DNA of 9,634 nt from Candidatus Woesearchaeota archaeon (GCA_007117405.1 SKGP01000062.1:1-9634), one strand, 5' to 3'. Counted from the first letter of the stretch, positions 1 through 5,744 are shown. Notes: generated by a model from the letters alone, not told the origin. Translations and numbers: made by a program.

Positions 1-1527
1 ATAGAGGAATGCAAAGAGACTTAATATAAGACAATATAGGCCTACAATTATCAGATTTATTCTAATTACCTTTGATTCTTCTCCTTTTAGATTAACAAGA
101 GCAGATACTGCTACAATGTTGTGGATTGCTATCATATTCCCTGCAGCCGCCCCTGCAACTTGCAAAGAAAGTATCAAACTTTCAGGTAAACCACTTTCAA
201 TTGCCACAGAATTTTGCAAAGAAGAAAATATCAAGTTGGAAACTGTACCAGAACCTGCTATAAATGCACCAAAAGCACCTATGATTGGAGCAAAAAATAT
301 ATACAATATTCCAAATCCAGAAAATAAAGAGGCGATTGTTCCAGGAATTCCTAACATACCTATAGAATTAATGTTTGAATAAATTAAAATCTGAACAAAT
401 CCCAAAGTAAAAAGAAGAGTTACAAGTACAAACTTCCCTTTATCAAAAGAGACCCTAACTATCTCTTTAAACTCTTTTAAAGATATTCTCAATACAACTG
501 CAAAAATCAAAAATGTAGCCATTATTAAAAACCAAGGATGATAAAGATTCAAAGTGTGCCCTATGTTTGTACTAAAAAAAACTACTCCAAATGAGAGTTT
601 ATCCCTTAAATATCCACCAATACCAAAAATGTCTCTTCTGGTTGCTATAAAAAGTATTATTAAAAACATGTAAGGAAAAATGCTTGAAAAAATACCTTTC
701 TTATTAACTATCTTTACTTTCAATACTTCTTTTTTTACAAATATTCCTTTTTTAACAAAAAATGCAGTTACAGTAAAACCAATAATTGCAGCAATTACAG
801 AAGGTAATTCTGGACCTAAAAAGTAAGCAGTAAGAACAAAAGGAACTGCGAATGAAATTCCTGCAACCAGAGCAATCAGAACATATTCCTTCAACTTTTT
901 AAGATTTTTATGTTCAAGTAGATTGTAGACTGTAAGTAAAACCAAAGGCATGAAAATACCCACAAATCCACCCATTAAAGCTGTCTGGAAAGTAATTTCA
1001 GCAATATTTGCACTTTCCACAGAGTTTTCAATTCCAACTATAATTGGAGTTCCAAATGCTCCAAATGAAACTGGCACAGTATCTGCAATTAATGCCACAA
1101 CTACGGCAGTCAAAGGTTTTATCCCAAGAAGAACTAATAATGGGGCTGCAATTGCAGCAGGAGTTCCAAATCCGGCTATTGCTTCAAAAAAAGCCACTAC
1201 AAACCAACCTATTAAAATAATTTGAATTTGATTGTCAGAACTAAAATTCTTTAAAAACTCTCTTAAAATATCTAGTTTCCCTGTAACTTTCATTAAATGA
1301 TATAAAAAAAGCACAGAAAGAATAATCAAAAAAACTTCAATACTAATTAGAAATCCTCTTAATGAAGCAGCAGATAAAATATCTCCGCCAACTCTCCAAA
1401 AAAAATAAAGTATTGCAAGAGTTAAAAAATAAACCAATCCCATAACCTTAAAGGCTTTTACATTTTTTACTATAAGCAAATAGGTTATAAGTACAAAAGG
1501 TAAAAATGCTAATATTTCATAATACAT
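1..1527 (-). CDS. lctP: L-lactate/glycolate permease (LctP family), 3' end cut by window edge
   Basis: This is a polytopic membrane carrier that would move lactate or glycolate across the cytoplasmic membrane with a cation. I translated the minus strand from the ATG at 1527 and found no stop in 509 codons; the frame is still open at base 1. E. coli LldP is about 551 residues, so only a short C-terminal piece should be missing. Family landmarks are in order: EAIAGFGTP at about residues 115-123, SFGAFGTPIIV at 154-164, GAFGAFIAGSGT at 417-428, and LQVAGAAAGNMIAIHN at 455-470. Most of the rest is hydrophobic helices with short basic loops. The usual acidic residue in the third landmark (GSDTSSN in many members) is Gly here, so substrate preference cannot be assigned. 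It is the last visible gene of the pduL-ackA-lctP cluster, 64 bases after ackA, and may also have its own promoter. The family call is firm; lactate versus glycolate is open. Confidence 0.9.
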   Translation of the reverse strand, partial: MYYEILAFLPFVLITYLLIVKNVKAFKVMGLVYFLTLAILYFFWRVGGDILSAASLRGFLISIEVFLIILSVLFLYHLMKVTGKLDILREFLKNFSSDNQIQIILIGWFVVAFFEAIAGFGTPAAIAAPLLVLLGIKPLTAVVVALIADTVPVSFGAFGTPIIVGIENSVESANIAEITFQTALMGGFVGIFMPLVLLTVYNLLEHKNLKKLKEYVLIALVAGISFAVPFVLTAYFLGPELPSVIAAIIGFTVTAFFVKKGIFVKKEVLKVKIVNKKGIFSSIFPYMFLIILFIATRRDIFGIGGYLRDKLSFGVVFFSTNIGHTLNLYHPWFLIMATFLIFAVVLRISLKEFKEIVRVSFDKGKFVLVTLLFTLGFVQILIYSNINSIGMLGIPGTIASLFSGFGILYIFFAPIIGAFGAFIAGSGTVSNLIFSSLQNSVAIESGLPESLILSLQVAGAAAGNMIAIHNIVAVSALVNLKGEESKVIRINLIIVGLYCLILSLFAFLY

Positions 1528-1549
1528 AAAAATTACCCCAAATTAAAAC

Positions 1550-1560
1550 CTTTTAAATAT
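1550..1560 (-). promoter_or_regulatory. Candidate internal TATA box for lctP
   Basis: On the minus strand the ackA-lctP gap contains ATATTTAAAA, centred about 28 bases before the lctP ATG. That is the distance expected for a leaderless or nearly leaderless archaeal transcript. A weak GGGGT, a possible partial ribosome binding site, lies about 10 bases before the ATG. In such AT-rich sequence a TATA-like match is weak evidence, and readthrough from ackA is equally possible. Confidence 0.35.
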
Positions 1561-1591
1561 TTGTTAGTATTCAAGAAAGAGTTCAAAATAA

Positions 1592-2791
1592 CTAATTTGA
1601 AAAAAGAAGATTGTAACTTTCTTTTGCAATCATAAGTTCTTCATCTGTTGGAATTACTAAAATTTTAATTTTTGAATCTTCCATACTTATAATTCCAGAC
1701 TTTTTTGTTTTATTTAAATTTTTATTAATATCAGCGCCTAACCATTTAAAACCTTCACATACTTTTTCTCTCACTAATGAACTATTTTCACCAACACCTG
1801 CTGTAAAAGCAATAAAATCAAGACCACCAATAACTGGAATGAATTCTCCTATTTTTTCTTTTATTCTCAAGATATACATATTAAAAGCAAGAGTTGAATT
1901 AGTATCTCCGTTCTCCATATTATTAATAATATCTCTTAAATCTCCACCTTTAACTCCAGAAATTCCTTGTAAACCCGACTCTTTAGTTAATATATGTCTA
2001 GTTTTCTCAATCCCATACTCTTCGGCCAAATCTAAAACGGCAATAGGGTCAATATCACCAGTTCTTGTGGACATCATAAGTCCAGAAGTTGGAGAGTATT
2101 CCATGCTATTTTTAATGGGAGTGCCATTTTTCCAACCAGTTATACTACACCCACTTCCTAGATGACAAGTTATCCCAGATAGCTTTTCTTTTGGAATGTC
2201 CATAAATTTTGTAGATTCTTCAAATACATATTTATGACTAGAACCGTGAAATCCATATTTTTCAATCCCTAGTCTTTTACTTATTTCAATTGGTAAGGAA
2301 TAAATAGAATCTTCTTCAACTCTTCTGAAAATTGCAGTATCAAAAACTGCTATCTGAGTGATTTTTGGCAAAAGGTTCATCATTACTATTATTCCATTTA
2401 GATTACTTGGATTATGAAGAGGAGCCAAATTATTTATTTTTTCTAACTCTATTATTGAAGCTTTATCAACAATCAATGGCATTTTAAATATTTTACCACC
2501 ATGCACATACCTATGGGCACAATATAATATCGGATTCGATTTAAAATCAAACTTCTCATCTAATTTTTCAATTGTAATTTTTAAAACTTCTTCAATTCCT
2601 AAATTCTCTTTTTCAAATTTAAATAATTGATCATTAAAAAAAGAAATTTTCAAATTTGAATTTAATTGCATTACTCTGTCTGCTTGTACTTTTGCTTTTG
2701 ATACAAACAAGTTATTATCAAATTCAAATAAATTTAATTTAATAGATGAAGAACCCATATTCGCAACTAAAACATATTTTTTAGAATTCAT
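1592..2791 (-). CDS. ackA: Acetate kinase
   Basis: This cytoplasmic enzyme interconverts acetyl phosphate + ADP and acetate + ATP. The 399-residue length fits the family (about 400). Signature 1 is present as ANMGSSSIK (residues 10-18) and signature 2 as AHRYVHGG (92-99). Residues matching the Methanosarcina thermophila active site are in place: Asn11, Arg94, His126 in APLHNP, Asp151 in FDTA, His182 in FHGSSH, Arg243 in STRTGDIDP and Glu384 in PTDEEL. The adenine-binding loop TAGVGEN (330-336) is standard, which favours ATP/ADP over the pyrophosphate-type enzymes. One oddity is HLGSGCS (210-216), where most members have LGNG. The ATG lies 3 bases after the pduL stop with no Shine-Dalgarno sequence, so translation is probably coupled within one transcript. 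With PduL it forms a complete acetyl-CoA to acetate route. The family is certain; the physiological direction is inferred to be acetate and ATP formation. Confidence 0.97.
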   Translation of the reverse strand: MNSKKYVLVANMGSSSIKLNLFEFDNNLFVSKAKVQADRVMQLNSNLKISFFNDQLFKFEKENLGIEEVLKITIEKLDEKFDFKSNPILYCAHRYVHGGKIFKMPLIVDKASIIELEKINNLAPLHNPSNLNGIIVMMNLLPKITQIAVFDTAIFRRVEEDSIYSLPIEISKRLGIEKYGFHGSSHKYVFEESTKFMDIPKEKLSGITCHLGSGCSITGWKNGTPIKNSMEYSPTSGLMMSTRTGDIDPIAVLDLAEEYGIEKTRHILTKESGLQGISGVKGGDLRDIINNMENGDTNSTLAFNMYILRIKEKIGEFIPVIGGLDFIAFTAGVGENSSLVREKVCEGFKWLGADINKNLNKTKKSGIISMEDSKIKILVIPTDEELMIAKESYNLLFSN

Positions 2792-2794
2792 GTT

Positions 2795-3589
2795 TTAAAA
2801 TTGCAATTGACATTTATAAAGTCTTGTGGGAGCATCTCTAGGGAGATTATATCCCTTTGCATCATCCTTGTCAAAATGAACTTCATCAGAGCAGTTTTTG
2901 CTTACCCTTACAGTTACTGGACATAACAAATACTTTCCACTTATAGATCTAACTTGTGCAAGTGCATGATTTCCATCTAAAAGTCCACTCTCAAGTGAAC
3001 TTTTTTCTGATAAATGAACATGTGGCATAGCTCTTATTAACCCATTTTCTGTAACATAACTCTGATTAGTTTCAGGATTAAACACCTGAATTTGAGGTGT
3101 TCCACGGATATCCCCAGAGTCTCTTATTGGAACATTATCTAATCTGTAACCTAAATTTAAGATATGTTTTTTCAAAAGTTCTGCTTGAGCATTTTCTCTT
3201 GCAGGACCCAGTACTGCTAAATGCTCCACCATCCCATAAGGACCTTTTAAGGTAACTCTCTTATCTGTCAGATATTGTCCTGGTTGAATCAATTCTCTTA
3301 ATACTACTGGTTTTTTTGAACCATAAAGTTTCTCTTCCATCTCCTTACTCATATGTATATGAGCTCCAGAAATATTTGTTGGCACATTATCAATTACTGG
3401 CGTTAGTAATAATTCAGCCAAAGGGTCATTTTTCATATCAGTAAATAATGTTGACACTCTATTATCATAAAAAAAACCATCTTCTAATCTTTTTAATTCA
3501 GAAATAAATCTTTTAGCATAAACTCCCACAGGAGGTTTTCCAACTTGTTTTGAAACTAATTCTTCTAATCTTTTTACAACTCCTTCCAT
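2795..3589 (-). CDS. pduL: PduL-type phosphate acyltransferase (phosphotransacetylase) with long N-terminal extension
   Basis: PduL enzymes exchange CoA for phosphate on acetyl- or propionyl-CoA, giving the acyl phosphate used by acetate kinase. The two PduL half-domains are readable: AHIHMSKE (76-83) with RELIQPGQ (98-105), and PHVHLSE (189-195) with EVHFD (236-240). All six dinuclear-metal ligands known from the Rhodopseudomonas palustris structure have counterparts (His77, His79, Glu137, His190, His192, His238), as does the phosphate-binding Arg131 in LGPAR. Their spacing is close to the reference. RDSGDIRGTP (156-165) is another family landmark. About 75 residues precede the first HxH, far more than in Salmonella PduL (about 28). 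The extra part begins with a helix-like stretch of alternating charged and hydrophobic residues; in microcompartment PduLs such an N-terminal helix is an encapsulation peptide, but no shell gene is visible here. It is first gene of the pduL-ackA-lctP cluster. The function is well supported, and acetyl-CoA is the likely substrate given ackA next door. Confidence 0.93.
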   Translation of the reverse strand: MEGVVKRLEELVSKQVGKPPVGVYAKRFISELKRLEDGFFYDNRVSTLFTDMKNDPLAELLLTPVIDNVPTNISGAHIHMSKEMEEKLYGSKKPVVLRELIQPGQYLTDKRVTLKGPYGMVEHLAVLGPARENAQAELLKKHILNLGYRLDNVPIRDSGDIRGTPQIQVFNPETNQSYVTENGLIRAMPHVHLSEKSSLESGLLDGNHALAQVRSISGKYLLCPVTVRVSKNCSDEVHFDKDDAKGYNLPRDAPTRLYKCQLQF

Positions 3590-3620
3590 ATTAGCTTTTC
3601 AAAATTTCAAAAGCATATTT

Positions 3621-3640
3621 GATTTATATAGTTATATAAA
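3621..3640 (-). promoter_or_regulatory. Promoter (TATA box) of the pduL-ackA-lctP cluster
   Basis: Read on the minus strand, this stretch contains two TATA-like elements, TTTATATAAC (3640-3631) and TATATAAATC (3630-3621). The second is centred about 37 bases before the pduL ATG, which would give a short leader of about 11 bases. No Shine-Dalgarno sequence precedes the ATG. Confidence 0.5.
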
Positions 3641-3733
3641 GTGTGAAATTTTTTAATAAAAAGTAACACAAATAATTAGACTATTTATTTTAAAGTAATT
3701 ATTTTCTTTCTTACAAATTTATAGAAATGTAAA

Positions 3734-3746
3734 TGTTTTTAAATAC
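3734..3746 (+). promoter_or_regulatory. Candidate TATA box upstream of the structured element
   Basis: The stretch GTTTTTAAATACA reads as a TATA-like element on the plus strand. Transcription would start about 26 bases later, near 3767, just before the GC-richer structured element. A second candidate, AAATTTATAGAA, lies at 3717-3728. In such AT-rich DNA this is only suggestive. Confidence 0.3.
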
Positions 3747-3767
3747 AATTTCATTTGTTTTTATTAA

Positions 3768-3925
3768 ATTAATAAGAAAATTCGGCGATGATGCCAAGAT
3801 TTCATTTATGCTGATGCGGATTTTTCATATTAATTCTTAAAATGAAGTTCGAAAGAACATCTGGAGAAAATCTCCACAAACTCAAGATTTTAATGATTCC
3901 AATATGGAATTATTTTTATCTGTTT
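3768..3925 (+). ncRNA. Candidate structured non-coding RNA or L15e operon leader, no known family recognised
   Basis: Folding by eye on the plus strand gives four elements. Hairpin 1 (3844-3861) has stem GTTC/GAAC closed by a C(GAAA)G tetraloop and lengthened past an A-A mismatch. Hairpin 2 (3862-3876, TGGAGA/TCTCCA, loop AAA) starts at the very next base, so the two could stack coaxially. Hairpin 3 (3892-3914) has 10 pairs including one G-U around the loop ATA, followed by a U-rich stretch. A possible long-range stem pairs TTCATTT (3801-3807) with AAATGAA (3840-3846), which competes with the base of hairpin 1. GC content is clearly above that of the flanking DNA, which in AT-rich genomes often marks functional RNA. 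Boundaries are guesses. It could be a free sRNA, a cis-regulatory leader of the ribosomal-protein operon, or neither. I checked for tRNA, C/D box sRNA, fluoride riboswitch, SRP RNA and RNase P RNA patterns and none fits well. Confidence 0.4.
3892..3925 (+). terminator. Hairpin followed by U-rich tract, intrinsic-terminator-like
   Basis: AATGATTCCA (3892-3901) pairs with TGGAATTATT (3905-3914), giving 10 pairs with one G-U and a 3-base loop. TTTATCTGTTT follows. It could end the candidate RNA upstream or act as an attenuator before L15e. Archaeal termination depends mainly on U tracts, so the hairpin may matter for RNA structure rather than termination. Confidence 0.35.
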
Positions 3926-3938
3926 CATAAATAAAAAA
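3926..3938 (+). promoter_or_regulatory. Candidate TATA box of the L15e-S8e operon
   Basis: CATAAATAAAAAA is centred about 37 bases before the L15e ATG, giving a predicted leader of about 11 bases, the same geometry as at pduL on the other strand. It overlaps the first copy of the duplicated start-region repeat, so either reading could explain the sequence. Confidence 0.3.
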
Positions 3939-3975
3939 TGGGATGAGAACAATCTGGAAAAATAAAAAATGGGAT
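3929..3975 (+). repeat. Direct repeat duplicating the L15e start region (16 bp, period 31)
   Basis: AAATAAAAAATGGGAT occurs at 3929-3944 and, identically, at 3960-3975, where its ATG is the L15e start codon. In the first copy the ATG at 3938 is followed by GGA and then TGA, so it could encode only Met-Gly. The 15 bases after each copy still match at about half of positions, so this may be a decayed 31-bp tandem duplication. Confidence 0.6.
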
Positions 3976-4547
3976 ATCTAAAATATGTAAAAGATGCTTG
4001 GAAAAAACCTAGGGAAAATATGGGTGAAAGTTACAGGCTAAAACTTGTTGAATGGAGAAATTCTGATTCAATTGAAAGAGTTGAACATCCAACAAGAATA
4101 GACAGAGCAAGGTCTCTTGGGTACAGAGCAAAACAAGGATTTGTTATTGCAAGAGTTAGAGTTATAAGAGGTGGAAAAAATAATCCAAGAATCATGAAAG
4201 GTAGAGCTGGAGGAAATAAATCAACTAAAATAACACAAGCTAAAAATTATCAATGGATATGTGAAGAAAGAGCACAAAAAAGATTTCCAAATCTTGAGGT
4301 ATTAAACTCTTACTGGATTGGACAAGATGAAAAATACTATTACTATGAAATAATTCTTGTTGACATATATCATCCACAGATACTTGCAGACAAGAAAATT
4401 AACTGGCTTATCTCAAACAAGCACACAAAAAGAGCTATGAGAGGAATTACTTCTGCTGGGAAAAAATCCAGGGGACTTAGAAATAAAGGATTGGGTTCAG
4501 AAAAAGCAAGACCTTCAATTAGAGCAAACAATGGGAGATTAAGATAA
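3969..4547 (+). CDS. rpl15e: Large-subunit ribosomal protein L15e
   Basis: This is a structural rRNA-binding protein of the large subunit, present in Archaea and eukaryotes but not Bacteria. The 192-residue length is typical for Archaea. Recognisable family stretches are the N-terminal GYLKYVKDAWKKP, HPTRIDRARSLGYRAKQGFV (about 40-59), RVRVIRGG (62-69), EERAQKRFPNLEVLNSYWIG (99-118) and the C-terminal TSAGKKSRGLRNKG. The protein is strongly basic and rich in Lys and Arg. The ATG at 3969 matches the usual MG-start of the family. It is followed after one base by S8e, so the two are co-transcribed and probably translationally coupled. Upstream lies the unusual repeat-containing structured leader described separately, which could be a site of regulation; this is inference. 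Assignment is certain. Confidence 0.98.
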   Translation: MGYLKYVKDAWKKPRENMGESYRLKLVEWRNSDSIERVEHPTRIDRARSLGYRAKQGFVIARVRVIRGGKNNPRIMKGRAGGNKSTKITQAKNYQWICEERAQKRFPNLEVLNSYWIGQDEKYYYYEIILVDIYHPQILADKKINWLISNKHTKRAMRGITSAGKKSRGLRNKGLGSEKARPSIRANNGRLR

Positions 4548-4548
4548 A

Positions 4549-4920
4549 ATGGCAAAAAGTCAATTCAGATCAAAAAGACAAGTAAGTGGTAAAAAATACC
4601 TTGCTGTAAGAAAAAAGAGACTCTGCGAATTAGGTGGAGAACCCGCTCATACAAACATTGGCTTGAAAAGAGCTAAAGTTAAAAGAGTTATGGGTGGAGC
4701 ATTAAAAAAAGTTCTTCTTTCAGATGAAGTTGTTTATGTTACATCAAAAGGAAAAACTAAGAAATTAAAGATAGTTAGTGTTGCAAACAATCCGGCAAAT
4801 GTTAATTTCACAAGAAGGAATGTTATAACAAAAGGATGTATTGTAAAAACTGAAGATGGTGATGTGAAAATAACATCAAGACCTGGACAATCAGGTATAT
4901 TACAAGGAATCTTGCTATAA
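4549..4920 (+). CDS. rps8e: Small-subunit ribosomal protein S8e
   Basis: S8e is a small-subunit ribosomal protein shared by Archaea and eukaryotes. The 123 residues are the normal length for the short archaeal form. Landmarks are RSKRQVSGKKY near the N-terminus, GGEPAHTNIG (29-38), KTKKLKIVSVANNPAN (69-84), RRNVITKG (89-96) and TSRPGQSG near the C-terminus. The start is one base after the L15e stop. A GGGAG stretch at 4533-4537, inside the end of L15e, sits at Shine-Dalgarno distance, which fits a downstream gene in an operon where leaderless initiation is not available. A U-rich stretch follows the stop. No abnormality was seen. Confidence 0.97.
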   Translation: MAKSQFRSKRQVSGKKYLAVRKKRLCELGGEPAHTNIGLKRAKVKRVMGGALKKVLLSDEVVYVTSKGKTKKLKIVSVANNPANVNFTRRNVITKGCIVKTEDGDVKITSRPGQSGILQGILL

Positions 4921-4966
4921 AATATTTTATTCTATATTTTTAAATAAAAATTTGAAAAATAAAAAA
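4921..4966. terminator. Bidirectional T-rich terminator between convergent genes
   Basis: The 46 bases between S8e (plus) and the small membrane protein (minus) are almost pure A/T. The plus strand has ATTTTATTCTATATTTTTA, and the minus strand has TTTTTTATTTTTC and TTTTTATTT. TTTTT-AAAT-AAAAA (4937-4950) could form a weak stem. U-rich tracts are the main archaeal termination signal, so this can end both transcripts. Confidence 0.5.
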
Positions 4967-5335
4967 TTAATTTGAACTTATTGATTTTCTTGCATCATTA
5001 ATTCTATAAATGCTATATGAATCTTCTGAAGCTGAAATAACCATACCGTCAACTAGTACAACACCATTCTCAATTATATATGCTGAACCACTTGAACCAA
5101 TAACAATAATCTGACCATCAGTATTCAAATCTCCAACGTATCTATCACTTGCAATTATCCTATTTGAAGTTATTTCTCTTTCTCCTGAAACAATAGTATA
5201 AGATGCCGAACTCTTAAACTCAGATTTTTCAGAAGCATTGTTCACATTCTGGCTGTATGTTAAAAGAACTAAAAATAAAACTAAAACTACTGCCAATAAT
5301 AATATTAAAACAACTATGTCTCTACCTTTTCCCAT
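4967..5335 (-). CDS. Small membrane-anchored exported protein, function unknown
   Basis: I place the start at the ATG at 5335 (122 residues, MGKGRDIVV...). An ATG further upstream at 5422 is in frame, but it would add 29 residues unlike a normal N-terminus and would overlap the divergent promoter. After a short basic N-terminus comes one strongly hydrophobic helix (about residues 8-28), then about 90 residues rich in Ser, Ile, Val and Gly, with a pattern suggesting beta strands. An N-in topology with the soluble part outside the cytoplasm fits the basic N-terminus. There is no Cys lipobox after the helix, so it is a membrane-anchored rather than lipidated protein. It stands alone on the minus strand between convergent S8e and a divergent small gene. 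I do not recognise the family. Weak outer-domain conservation would be expected for a lineage-restricted surface protein, but that is speculation. Confidence 0.7.
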   Translation of the reverse strand: MGKGRDIVVLILLLAVVLVLFLVLLTYSQNVNNASEKSEFKSSASYTIVSGEREITSNRIIASDRYVGDLNTDGQIIVIGSSGSAYIIENGVVLVDGMVISASEDSYSIYRINDARKSISSN

Positions 5336-5383
5336 TTTTCTTAATAATTTAATTTTATTGTAATAATAGACAAAAAAACCTAA

Positions 5384-5394
5384 CTTATAAACTT
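5384..5394 (-). promoter_or_regulatory. Candidate TATA box of the small membrane protein
   Basis: On the minus strand, AGTTTATAAGT is centred about 54 bases before the ATG at 5335, predicting a leader of about 27 bases. This position supports the 5335 start, because the upstream ATG at 5422 would lie outside the transcript. Confidence 0.45.
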
Positions 5395-5420
5395 TTTGTT
5401 TGTAATTACTAAAAAAAGAC

Positions 5421-5431
5421 AAATTTATAAA
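5421..5431 (+). promoter_or_regulatory. Leaderless promoter (TATA box) of the 81-residue orphan
   Basis: TTTATAAA at 5424-5431 is centred 25.5 bases before the ATG at 5453. Transcription should therefore begin at or next to the start codon. This decides against the in-frame ATG at 5396, which lies upstream of the TATA box. Confidence 0.65.
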
Positions 5432-5452
5432 TATCTGAGTAAAAAGAAATTT

Positions 5453-5698
5453 ATGGAAAAAAAATGGAGAGAAGAACTTGACCTATTAATAGAACAAAAC
5501 TTAAATGAACTAATTAAAGAAACTAAAGAATATGACTATGCCATATCAAAAGCAAAAAATAAGGGAAAAGCTCAAATTTGGGTTGCTCTTGCAATAATAA
5601 ACAATAAACTAAACACAATTATAAATAAGAAAGAATATTCAAGGAAAATCCCAGATAAAGAAATAAAAGAGATTATGGAAACACTAGAAAAACTATAG
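5453..5698 (+). CDS. Small charged helical protein, function unknown
   Basis: With the start at 5453, set by the TATA box spacing, the product has 81 residues. It is soluble, highly charged (mostly Lys and Glu) and almost certainly all-helical. MEKKWREELDLL and LIKETKEYDYAISKAK show i/i+3/i+4 hydrophobic spacing, QIWVALAIINNKLN (about residues 41-54) would form the hydrophobic core, and a final helix is EIKEIMETLEKL. There is no signal peptide, membrane segment, Cys pair or nucleic-acid-binding motif. It precedes the S16 membrane protease on the same strand with a 46-base gap that has its own TATA-like element, so co-transcription is possible but not required. I do not recognise the family. 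Lys/Glu-rich codon use matches its neighbours, so it appears native. Confidence 0.7.
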   Translation: MEKKWREELDLLIEQNLNELIKETKEYDYAISKAKNKGKAQIWVALAIINNKLNTIINKKEYSRKIPDKEIKEIMETLEKL

Positions 5699-5712
5699 AA
5701 GAGTTAAACATA

Positions 5713-5722
5713 ACTTTTATTA
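5713..5722 (+). promoter_or_regulatory. Candidate leaderless promoter of the S16 protease
   Basis: CTTTTATTAA is centred about 27 bases before the ATG at 5745. The spacing is right for a leaderless start, but the box is weaker than the TTTATAAA elements elsewhere in the window. No Shine-Dalgarno sequence precedes the ATG. Confidence 0.35.
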
Positions 5723-5744
5723 ATCATTAGTATGTTTATTATAT

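Larger units (their letters stand above)
3854..3963 (+). repeat. Imperfect direct repeat in the L15e leader
   Basis: AGAACATCTGGAGAAAAT (3854-3871) recurs as AGAACAATCTGGAAAAAT (3946-3963), differing by one inserted A and one lost G. The first copy lies in the hairpin 1/hairpin 2 junction; the second ends six bases before the L15e ATG. The match includes the non-AT-rich core AGAACA-TCTGG, so base composition alone does not explain it easily. Confidence 0.45.
3590..3968. other. Divergent intergenic region with two distinct halves
   Basis: This 379-base gap separates the pduL cluster (minus) from the L15e-S8e operon (plus). From 3590 to about 3780 it is extremely AT-rich with promoter-like elements only. 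From about 3781 to 3925 GC content is visibly higher, and inverted repeats and a GNRA tetraloop appear. From 3926 to 3975 there are duplicated motifs leading into the L15e start. I find no convincing protein gene here; three very short ORFs exist (3788-3814, 3808-3840 and 3842-3934), but their codons do not resemble those of the neighbours. Confidence 0.7.

Noticed and set aside
116..1225. Plus-strand ORFs of 88 and 91 codons at 116-382 and 950-1225
   Set aside because: They are antisense shadows of lctP; the minus strand is open for 509 codons here and has clear family motifs.
1839..2165. Plus-strand ORF of 108 codons
   Set aside because: Lies fully antisense to ackA, which has its signature and active-site residues; no promoter or family match.
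3786..3814. C/D box sRNA, suggested by ATGATGC followed by CTGA
   Set aside because: The C box is imperfect, the 18-base spacing to CTGA is longer than usual, and there is no proper C' and terminal D box.
3784..3822. Fluoride riboswitch, suggested by GGCGATGA ... GCTGATG
   Set aside because: The CGCC partner strand, the AAAC segment and the downstream pairing strand of the consensus are missing, and no fluoride exporter gene follows.
3841..3862. tRNA T-loop, suggested by GTTCGAA
   Set aside because: The flanking bases cannot form the 5-bp T stem, and no acceptor, D or anticodon arm is present; it is better read as a GAAA tetraloop hairpin.
3842..3934. ORF of 30 codons (MKFERTSGENLHKL...) just upstream of L15e
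   Set aside because: It overlaps all three hairpins and uses CTC, CTG, CAC and TTC, which are uncommon in the neighbouring genes. The bases are better explained by RNA structure, although a leader peptide cannot be excluded.
4370..4555. Minus-strand ORF of 61 codons
   Set aside because: Shadow antisense to the L15e C-terminus.
5336..5422. Longer N-terminus for the small membrane protein (start at 5422)
   Set aside because: It would overlap the divergent promoter and lie upstream of the best TATA box; the ATG at 5335 gives a normal membrane-anchor N-terminus.
5396..5452. Longer N-terminus for the 81-residue orphan (start at 5396)
   Set aside because: The TTTATAAA box at 5424-5431 lies inside this extension and fits a leaderless start at 5453.
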